DNA of 64,000 bases from positions 84,919,089 through 84,983,088 of the forward strand of contig NC_039365.1 in assembly GCF_003573695.1 (NCBI RefSeq), given 5' to 3'. The position numbers and the translations under genes are program-made. Shown piece by piece: positions 55,897-64,000 of the stretch (its first letter is position 1; each line of letters starts with the position of its first letter). The notes beneath the pieces were generated by a model. It was not told the origin of the DNA. It saw only the letters and a list, made by a program, of their open reading frames with translations, and ran no database searches. Origin of the DNA: Papaver somniferum. Lineage: Eukaryota; Streptophyta; Magnoliopsida; Ranunculales; Papaveraceae.

Positions 55897-57693
55897 ATTT
55901 CCCCCTTTGTCAATTTTAGTGACAAAACTCTTACATCATATGGATAAACAAATTACAAGAATTCATTAAACATACGCTTGAATCCAAAATTCAACAACAC
56001 AATAATCTGTATACATTCAATCCATAAATTCCGTTGTTGACATTATAATAACAAAGCTAATACTCCCCCTTAAGGTAAGATAAGTAGATTTTCAATCCGC
56101 ACGTCTTTGTTATTCTCATCATCATATGATATGTTACTCCCCCTTAGTCTATGCTTTACTCTTTCTTTAGATATAACGTTTAAGCACCATTGTCCTTTCC
56201 CTTAGTAATACCAAATCAATACAAATCAATATAAGTGTCACTTGTTTACTCCATATATTTCTCCCCCTTTTTGTCACAAAATGACAAAGGTACGAGCAAA
56301 TAAAAAGCAAACTGAAAGGATCTTACAAATCTCACAAGACTTGCAAAACCTATAAGAGTTAAGTACGAGGGTTCCACACACTATTTTTGATAACCAATAT
56401 CAAAACTGAAACTACAAAGTAATTTTGTTTTGATATGTTACCAAGGAAACAATTTCCCGAAGAATTTTTTCCTAATAGTTTAGCAAACCAAAAATCGACT
56501 AAGCACCCTAGTTCCTTTGATAAACCGATTGAACAAATACAATCGCTTGTTCGATAAGACCAAAATAAAGATCAGAATTAACTCTATTTTTCTCATCGGG
56601 ATCTAGTTATTCTCATCAATAACATAGACCTTTCAATTTTAAACAATACAAGTACTAGATTAGTAAACTAGCATTTATTGTTAAGGCATTATATTAGACT
56701 TGAATAACCGAAACCTCCACTTTGATAAGTCTAACTAAGATCAGAATTAATTTAGCTTCTCTTATCCGGAATCGAGTTGGACTAAATAATTCATCCCGAA
56801 AACTGTTTTGTCAAGCCATAAACAATTCATACAAACCAAGTAAATCAACTTGCATAATTATTTACCTCAATCGGAAGCAATTGAAACAACATAGACATTA
56901 AAGTACCGCAATTGCACTGAAATTTTGTAAGCCTAAACATTGATGCCAAACAATAAAGCAAGATAACAACAATTTTTCTTAACCGGATTCGATTGAATCA
57001 CACACACATCCATACACAAACAATGGAATAAACATCAATTGTACCAAAATTTTGTTAAGCAAAAGCAATAAATATATGCAATAAAATCAGGCTTTTCTTC
57101 AACTGGAAAACGATTAACTAACAAAGTCGTTACCTCAAATTTCGCATCCTCTTCTCCAATAATGTTTGCATCTTCCCAGGGAGAATTGATACCCAAATAT
57201 CACTATGTTGTCATCCTCTTGCAAGACAAAAGAACAACAACAACCAACCTTTATCAGAGAAAGGTTGAAAACCGGTTTCAACTTATGCATAGAAAAAGTT
57301 GAAAACCCCGAAACACATACGCTTTTATGCTAAACTAAATGATTCAACATATTGTGACTTTTTCACATATTGTTTCAATCAGAACCCTTCATCCAATTAT
57401 AAAGCCTACCAACATGGGCTAGAACTTAATCCCACTAAATCAAAAAGTCACACAAACCATAAGGGTTCACACAATATGAGATCGAATAATAAGGTTATGA
57501 AAACCGAAATCAAACATCCCATAAACATACATATCAATAATATAAAGCATTCAAGCATATGCTATGTAATCGAAAAACTATCACTAGAAAAATTATAAAC
57601 TAATAATTTTATTCATAAATAATAGTTTTATTCATAATAGACCTTGCACAATTATTGAAAGAAATCAAAAACTGATGTCTATTTTCTCTAGTC
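55897..57693 (-). other. C2 internal 3' region
   Basis: Non-coding, with four polypurine tracts on the minus strand as in copy 1 (near 55898, 56064, 56138 and 56262). The tract beside the LTR carries one substitution (TTTCCCCC for TCTCCCCC). The plus-strand frame at 57299-57598 is a shadow. Confidence 0.65.
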
Positions 57694-57987
57694 TCAATTC
57701 TTGTGACGATTGCTTTCAAAAACTGGATTCATATTCTTCTGAGCACTTCCCTTTTTATTAGACAATTTGTTCATCTCAAACAGTTGAGAATAAAGATTAG
57801 CTAGTACTTCTTTTGAATCCTTTATCATCATCTCATGATATCTAATGCAACTTTTAACAGTAAGAATCTGTTTTCTTAGAGAATCTTGAGAACTATCATG
57901 AAGAGAGACATCATGAGTTTCAGTCATAACTGATGCACAAAGTGTTAAATCATCAAGAGATGACTCTTTTTTTACCGATTTCTCCAT
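57694..57987 (-). CDS. Conserved 97-aa ORF of copia C, copy 2
   Basis: Same protein as at 25015-25308, MEKSVKKESSLDDLTLCASV.., with about five amino-acid changes and no stop or indel. Retention of the frame in both copies, while the gag pieces of C and C' collect stops and deletions, is weak evidence for selection before duplication. Function unknown. Confidence 0.5.
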   Translation of the reverse strand: MEKSVKKESSLDDLTLCASVMTETHDVSLHDSSQDSLRKQILTVKSCIRYHEMMIKDSKEVLANLYSQLFEMNKLSNKKGSAQKNMNPVFESNRHKN

Positions 57988-58278
57988 TGAAATAAAATAG
58001 TCTTCTTTCAGACAGGAAGATGATATATAAGATGAGATAAAATCAAGGAATCATTTGGTTTATTGAAACCGAAAATATTTTTCCCAAAAATAAAAGTTAT
58101 TTATTATTTTTCACGAAAGAAACAGACATGAACAACCTGCCCAGATTTATGCTTTCTCACAATCAGAATTTTGGTCAACAAGTGAGGATGCAATCTTCAA
58201 CATAATCAGTGTGTGTTGAGGTGAGAATTATTCTCACCATAGGTAGCAAAGACATCCTTATGATGACTTATAAACAAA

Positions 58279-58492
58279 AAAGACTGTGTTTCATTTCCTT
58301 TCGTTCTTTCTTTCTCTTGTAATTGCAAAAGTTTGCAATTTCCTTTTGAGATCTCATAAACTTACCATCCTTTTTTATCCCCTTGCGAAGAGCCTTGATA
58401 AGTTTATTTCCAAGGAAGACTGCAGTGTGATTATTTCTTCCACATGAAGAACTTATCATTTTATCAGAAAAACTAGTTTCTGATTCTTTTGG
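58279..58492 (-). pseudogene. C2 gag tail next to B2
   Basis: The frame KESETSFSDKMISSSCGRNN..LIKALRKGIKKDGKF is the counterpart of 25600-25813, again ending at a TTTGG (58488-58492) where a B element begins. Confidence 0.7.
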
Positions 58493-60832
58493 TGTTAGAG
58501 CACTGCTCGGTCGAACTCGCATGTGTTGTTATCTCAAGCATGTTTGTCAATGTTAGTGATCAAAACTATAAGTCGTGATTTCTAGTCTACTATAGCTAAG
58601 TCTCGCATTAGGATAGAAAGTGTAGTTGAGATCAAGAACTCCATGGAAATCATCATACAAGATGAAGAACTACTCAAGGAACTGGTGGAACTTCATCGAC
58701 TAAAAGGTATGTGGAGACTTGAACTTATCCATCACTCAAAAGTCTATCTACTCTATCTCCTATCTTGAGACAAAAGTCGTTTTGCTATATAGACTTTGAT
58801 TATACACATTTGCTATTTCGAGACGATTTTATCTCGCTTATCTATTTCTCGAAATATATGTTGGTAAGATTTCGCTTTGGCCAAGTTCATCTTTACCTAG
58901 TGACGAAAGTCATATTATGTTTCAATTACTTGAAAATGGCTTTGACGAAAAATAGTTTGTGAATAACAACTATATAACGTCCTCTAAGAATGTTTCAATG
59001 ATTGAAATGAGAGTATAGATTATATAACCATTATTGGATATAAGCATTGTGTGGTAACACATACATGTATAAGTCCTTATTCCTTGAACCAAAGTATGAG
59101 TACTTCGCTGCTCAGGAAACCGGAACAGAGTCCACGAACCCAGTCCGCGGTTCTCTTCCCGAGAAAATCTGCTGGAGTTTATAAACCATTTACAAACTTA
59201 TTCGGGGTACTTAAGTCCGCGTACCTAGTCCACATTCTTAGATTGGTTATTTTCTAAAAACGATTATTCGTGAACTTATACTTATATAAACTAAGGAAAG
59301 TTTGCAAACCGTGGCTATAAAGTTCATGAATCGATTCGAGTGAATCAAATCGTTTTTGATTCGATTGTGTCTTGTATACTTCTATAAGATCTAAGCAATT
59401 AAACAACTCTTTAACTAGTTCATTTGAGTCATTTGAACTAGTTATGGTAAAGAAGAATATGGTTGATATGAAAGTGATCACATGGCTAACCATTTGGTTA
59501 ACTACTGTTGAACCAACGAATATATACATGTTTGGGTACGGTTACACAGACCTAAAAAGTGCATTTCATTTGTGTGTAAGAAGCTAAGTTTTCGATATAA
59601 CGGTTGAAATATATCAGCTTGAATCTAATCAGGTTTTCATCTAACGGTGAATATTGAATGCTTTGTTACTAAGCTAACATTGATTGCAAAACCTGGTTTG
59701 AAAGACTATATAAAGGAGAACTCTAGAAACTGGGAAACCTAATCCCCACACTTCTTGTGTGATACTAGTTGTATTATCTAGAGTCGATTCTCCTTTAACC
59801 TTAGGTTTCTACAGAGACCCCGTAGGTTAACGACTTGAAGACTTCATTGGGACTTTGAAGCCAGACCGATACTACTTTCTTGTAGTTGTGTAATCTGATC
59901 TTGTTGTTTCAATTGTATTGAGTACAATTGTAACGATTGGCTTGAGATTGATATCTCCGTTAGGCAAGATATAAAAGTAATCACAAACATCTTCGTCTCA
60001 TCGTTTGTGATTCCCCAATATCTTCTTTCACCGCGTCGATTAAGATTATTGTGAGGTGATTAATAATACTGAGTTGTTCTTCGGGAATATAAGTCTGTTT
60101 TATCAGTTGGTCCCTGTTCACCTTGATTTATCAAAAGACAGAACAAAACTCGTAGGTATTTCTGGGGGAGACAGATTTATCTATTACCGTAGACTTTTCT
60201 ATGTGATACAGATTTGTTTATTAAAGTCTTCGACTTTGGGTCATAGGAACTCTTAGTTGTGGTGAGATCAGCTAAGGGAATAAAGTGCGTAGTATCCTGA
60301 TGGGATCAGAGACGTAGGAGAATAATTGTACCTTGGACCAGTGTGAGATTGATTGGGGTTCAACTACAGTCCAGTCCGAAGTTAGTTTGTAATAGGCTAG
60401 TGTCTGTAGCGGCTTAATACAATGTGTGTTCAATCTGGACTAGGTCCCGGGGTTTTTCTGCATTTGCGGTTTCCTCGTTAATAAATTTTTTGGTGTCTGT
60501 GTTATTTCTTTTCCGCATTATATTGTTTATCTTTATAATTGAAATATCACAGGTTGTGCGTTTGAATCTATCAATTGGGAAATCCGACCTTTGGTTGTTG
60601 ATTGAAATTGATTGATCCTTGAACATTGGTCTTTGGTACCGTTCAAGTGATTTCTCTTGTATTCAATTAGACTCGCATATTTCTATTTGCTTGAGTAAGA
60701 ATTGAACCGAGAAAGAGTGATATACTTTATTAAGATTGAGTCTATTTGATTCTCTTGAAAGTTTATTGGAGTTAGTCCATACAGATTGCTAATCGAAATA
60801 TTGGGCGTGGTTGTTGTATCCCCGCCTTTTGA
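58493..60832 (+). repeat. 5' LTR of B2
   Basis: A 2,340-bp LTR, TGTTAGAGCACTGCTCGG..CCGCCTTTTGA; the terminal CA is mutated to GA. The TATA box CTATATAAAG is at 59706-59715, better preserved than in B1. It shares with B1's 5' LTR the 11-nt deletion that reads CAGTCCGCGGTTCTC. Confidence 0.85.
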
Positions 60833-60834
60833 AT

Positions 60835-60846
60835 TGGTATCAGAGC
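60835..60846 (+). other. Primer-binding site of B2
   Basis: TGGTATCAGAGC, perfect match to the plant copia PBS. Confidence 0.9.
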
Positions 60847-61085
60847 AGGCAAACACTTTGAACCTGATAAGTTCGTGTTTGTTCGATCCTTAAAAATTGC
60901 CCTATGAGAAATTTCTTTGGAAAACTTGCTCTTGGCATCTGTAACGCACGCCAGAAATCCTTAAAGATGCTCAAAGATTATTATGGATAAAACCTCCGGT
61001 TTCTCATGATAATCTCATATCATCTAAAAAGGAAAGTTTAGATGATGAGAAACAATCTAAAGGAAAAAATAAAAATAAGGGAAGA

Positions 61086-61528
61086 TTGAGAAAACGTTCG
61101 TTACGCTCAAAGATATGGACCCTCACTAGATTAATTCTTAGTCTTTTTGAGAAATACTATCGTAATGGATCAATTGAAAAAGATCTATTCAGATCCTTCG
61201 AAAGCGTTTTCAGATTCTTAGAAAAACTTAATTCAGTTAAGTTTAAGAATCGACCCGATAAAAGTTCTGTACATGTAAAACTATGGAATAATGATGTATG
61301 AACCGAATACTCTATCAACACAAGCAGATCCAATGCGGGTTCTCATGTTTTTGACACAGGGTCTAGGAATCAGAAGAATCTTCTCTCTAGTCACATAAAA
61401 AAGAAGATAGAAAGCTCTGACTACCCTGATTATCATCATTAATTTGATTATATCACTGGAACTGCTCACAAATATCAACCAAAAATGTTGCATGAGGATT
61501 CCTATGGACATCATGCCTCTTAGTAACA
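61086..61528 (+). pseudogene. B-family ORF1, stopped copy
   Basis: Counterpart of 28389-28829. It is open for 71 codons (MRKRSLRSKIW..LWNNDV) and then hits TGA at 61299-61301, where B1 has CGA. The remainder stays alignable. A further TAA replaces a Tyr codon near 61440. Confidence 0.65.
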
Positions 61529-61955
61529 AGCGTGGTATCATACCATTTGTGTATATCTTTAGATGGGGCAAGAAATGGTTTGATTTGTGTACAAATGGGT
61601 TAAAATGTTGTTCTATCCTTCTTGGAGTTTCAAATAGAGCTTTCTACTGCATCCGTCTTCTCTCAGAAATTGTGTTGTCACGGGATGCACAACCTTGATG
61701 TGCGAATATCAAAGAAAACCTCACATTCCTTTTGTGGGTCGTGGTTCATAAACTGGTCCATGCCCTTAGTGGGGGATATAAGGAAGAAGTACGCGCACCT
61801 TCTTCCTCATCCCATCAGTCCGCGTACGTGAACTTTCCAGGGTTCATGATATTTCTCCATTAAATCTTCCTTGGAGGAAAATAAGACAAAAGGGGTGGTC
61901 AAAGTTCATTCCAAGTAAGTAATTTCCTATTGTTTCCTTCCAATTTCTAGATCTC

Positions 61956-63017
61956 ATGATGAATTTCAAGGTTTCAAAAAGAACTTCAAAAAGTTTGGGT
62001 TCCTCTAGAATGAATCTTCCTTTAGACCAAAATTCTATTAGAATTAGATTTGTCAAGGATTCTTGTGTTAATGTTATTGAAAGGATTTCATCTATGGGTT
62101 TTATTTTAGAAAAGAAATTGGATTCTTCTGGTGGAGATAAAGAGGATTTAGTTTTCTTTGAAAAATTCAATCTTGGAAACATCTTTGATGGTCTTGGTCA
62201 AGGATTTGATACTCTTACAAGAATTTTCTATGCCAACATTCATGATGTTGATCTCGAAAAAAGGGAATTCAAAACCATGATAAATAGAGAAAGAGTTCTT
62301 GTTAATAGAGAGTTGATTTCGAAGATTACAAAAATTCCATTGGGTAATGTTCGTCTACCTAGGTCATGTGATGAACGACCATCGTGTGATGACATCTCTC
62401 TTGGGATTTGCGGTAAGAAGGTTACTTGGAATCAAGGGAAGTTTCCTACTAATGTTCTTAGTGTTTCCTTGATGGCTTTCAGAAAACTTAGTATCTCTAA
62501 TTTTTGTCCCTCCACAATTGAGAATTCTCGGTGGAGTCGCGAGTTTGCGGAATTGGTCTATTTCCTTGAATTGGGTGTTCCGAGTCTCGATATTTGTGGT
62601 TTCATTATTTTTCAAATGAAGTTTATGACTTCATCCATCAAGAAGTTAGGTTACCCTTACTTGATTAGTCAAATTTTCCGTGATCGTGGTTTTGATTCAA
62701 TTGGCAATTCTCTTGGGGTTCCCAAATCAGTTCGTCTCTGTACTTTCAGACGTATAAGGGAGAATGTGTGCAAAAGACAAAGAGATGATTCCCTTGACGA
62801 TTGTGACCCTACCACCTTGAGTCTTCTTCAAAAAATTCACAAGGGTGTGTGTAAGGTCAATTCAAGGGTGAAGTGCGTGCAAGAAAAATTGTCGTTGGTT
62901 GCAACGAAATTTCCCGAGCTCAAGGAAGAATTGAACATGATTCAAGCATCTATGAGTATTTCCGATGATGAATATGATATGCAAATTGTGTTTTTATATT
63001 TGCCTCATACATCTTAG
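61956..63017 (+). CDS. B-family ORF2, 353-aa env-like / 'putative plant transposon protein'-like
   Basis: The longest open frame in the window. The N-terminus (residues 1-50) is Ser/Lys-rich. Residues about 75-130 contain DTLTRIFYANI, VNRELISKITKIPLG and SCDERPSCDD. Residues about 155-215 contain FPTNVLSVSLMAFRKL, SNFCPSTIENSRWSREF and VYFLELGVPSLDICGFIIFQ. The C-terminus (about 290-340) is coiled-coil-like (VKCVQEKLSLVATKFPELKE) with an acidic end. The order 'FYAN.. then V.R..I..I..IPLG.. then a Pro..W..F helix set' resembles the domain found in extra or env-like ORFs of Athila and SIRE retroelements (Pfam 'putative plant transposon protein'). That is pattern memory, not a search. No signal peptide or clear membrane span is visible. 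The first of two adjacent ATGs is used. The B1 copy is broken. Confidence 0.55.
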   Translation: MMNFKVSKRTSKSLGSSRMNLPLDQNSIRIRFVKDSCVNVIERISSMGFILEKKLDSSGGDKEDLVFFEKFNLGNIFDGLGQGFDTLTRIFYANIHDVDLEKREFKTMINRERVLVNRELISKITKIPLGNVRLPRSCDERPSCDDISLGICGKKVTWNQGKFPTNVLSVSLMAFRKLSISNFCPSTIENSRWSREFAELVYFLELGVPSLDICGFIIFQMKFMTSSIKKLGYPYLISQIFRDRGFDSIGNSLGVPKSVRLCTFRRIRENVCKRQRDDSLDDCDPTTLSLLQKIHKGVCKVNSRVKCVQEKLSLVATKFPELKEELNMIQASMSISDDEYDMQIVFLYLPHTS

Positions 63018-64000
63018 GATGAGAATTTTATTTTCTTGTTTTGTTCAAAAGAATAACTAGAGTTTGGAATAGCCATTATTGTGATTACACATAGCTATGT
63101 CTAACGTTTTCATCTTCATGTTCTTAGATTTATTTGTTTAAATTATAAAATTGTTTGGAAGATGATGTTTGCAATATTTATGGTTTTATATATTGCAAAC
63201 TTGTTATGGGATATGTGTGTTTGCATCCGTGAACTATGATTGTCCCATACTTTGTCAAAAGTTAAGTCTTTCATATGTCGATATGCATGCATTGATAAAA
63301 AATGAATGAGATTTTGACATTACAAAAGTTTTAAGCCTATTATGTCATTATGCAAATATTGATGGAAGACAAGATGAACTTTTTTTTACGTGGATTATGT
63401 CTATTGTATGTCATTGAGCAAATAGTGATGGAAAATAGAATGAATCCTTGTCTATTTCGCAGTTTTGATCTTCCCTGATCCAAATTTTATGTATATACCG
63501 TGAGGCTCCGTAAGTTCTCTTATGTCGAGCATTTCCGATTAGATTAATCATGGGTTTTCTTGTGGTTAATTTAGTTGAGTATTATTTGGATTCAAATTCA
63601 TATTCGTATGTGATTTGTTATGTCCAAAGAAATCCTTCTTTTCTCGTGAAAGTAAGGTCACTCTTGTTGTTCTTTCGGGAATGACATTTTATGGGGGAGA
63701 GTTCTTAATTGAACTTGTGCTTAATTGCCAAATCTTTGTGGGGAGTGCGGCTGTGGAATATTGTAGGAGTTATCTTGTATCTTTATCAACTCCTTGATGA
63801 GAGAATTTAGCTTCGACTATATGATTGCATCTAAAAAGTTGATATGTGCTTACTTTTGGTCATGAAATGTCTCTTTGGAAATTTCATTAGTATCCCGTTT
63901 TCGTACCTTTGCCAATTTTATTGACAAAAAGAGGGAGAATTAATGTATAGTTCACACTACAAATACATATGGTTGTCGGATCATTATGTAAGGAGGAGTG
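63018..64000 (+). other. B2 3' region, polypurine tracts
   Basis: Non-coding, matching 30322-31311. Tracts are at about 63929 (AAAAAGAGGGAGAATT) and 63991 (TAAGGAGGAGTG), each with a G-to-A change relative to B1. The window ends inside it. Confidence 0.7.

Larger units (their letters stand above)
48466..64000. repeat. Segmental duplication, copy 2
   Basis: It is collinear with 15222-31311. Differences include a roughly 540-bp deletion at 50317 (loss of the last polypurine tract and LTR start), a 79-bp deletion in C' gag at about 52692, and many substitutions. The match reaches the window end, so the far boundary is unknown. Confidence 0.85.
58493..64000 (+). mobile_element. Copia element B2, truncated by window end
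   Basis: It sits at the same site in C2 as B1 in C, preceded by TTTGG. The LTR is 58493-60832, the PBS 60835-60846, with ORF1 (broken) and ORF2 (open) following. The sequence ends in the polypurine region, about 350 bp before the expected 3' LTR. Whether its 3' LTR also carries the CACTA element cannot be seen. Confidence 0.85.

Overview
This window is plant nuclear DNA, AT-rich and built almost wholly from transposable elements. The evidence is the primer-binding sites complementary to plant initiator tRNA-Met (TGGTATCAGAGC), LTRs of 2.3-3.1 kb, several AAGGGGGAG polypurine motifs before the copia LTRs, and CACTA, hAT and Mutator-type DNA elements with intact target-site duplications (TSDs). 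A eudicot with a large, TE-rich genome is plausible; I cannot name the species. There is no intact host gene, no RNA gene, and no reverse transcriptase, integrase or transposase domain anywhere in the 64 kb. Every element here looks non-autonomous.

Layout. (1) 1-480: end of an antisense C-type copia LTR. (2) 481-13178: a long-LTR gypsy element (Tat-like by structure), full of tandem repeats, split by a copia element 'A' (4941-10592, TSD ATCAC) that is only LTR-gag-LTR. (3) 13179-15221: truncated antisense A-type LTR (A') and a second truncated gypsy LTR (H). (4) 15222-19759: 3' half of copia element 'G1'. (5) 19757-43833, minus strand: copia element 'C' (5' LTR 43833-40159, 3' LTR 23219-20411), whose 3' LTR also serves as 5' LTR of a partial element C'. 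(6) Inside C's gag lies the forward copia element 'B1' (25814-38967, TSD TTTGG). Inside B1's 3' LTR lies a 4,963-bp CACTA element (32813-37775, TSD TTG) carrying spliced fragments of host genes: a ZIFL-type MFS transporter, an eS10-like tail and an unidentified exon. Inside the CACTA lies a 580-bp Mutator-type MITE with a 9-bp TSD. C's 5' LTR also holds an 880-bp hAT element (TSD TCGACATC). (7) 43834-46700: partial B-like LTR (F) holding a solo-LTR-like insert. (8) 46701-47394: unidentified remnant. (9) 47395-52486: G2, with gag remnants and a small 3' ORF. (10) 52484-64000: C'2, C2 LTR, C2 internal region and B2.

The series G, C', C LTR, C internal, B occurs twice (about 15222-31311 and 48466-64000), with B at the identical target site and a shared 11-nt deletion in the B 5' LTRs. 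This is therefore a segmental duplication of an already nested locus, about 32.7 kb apart, not two independent nests.

The copia elements look like one SIRE/Maximus-type lineage that has repeatedly lost pol while keeping LTR, PBS, polypurine tract and short ORFs: gag fragments in A, C and G; a 121-aa ORF in G; a 97-aa ORF in C; a two-ORF cassette in B whose 353-aa ORF2 is open in B2. These pol-less ORF cassettes and the three-level nest with readable TSDs are the most interesting content.
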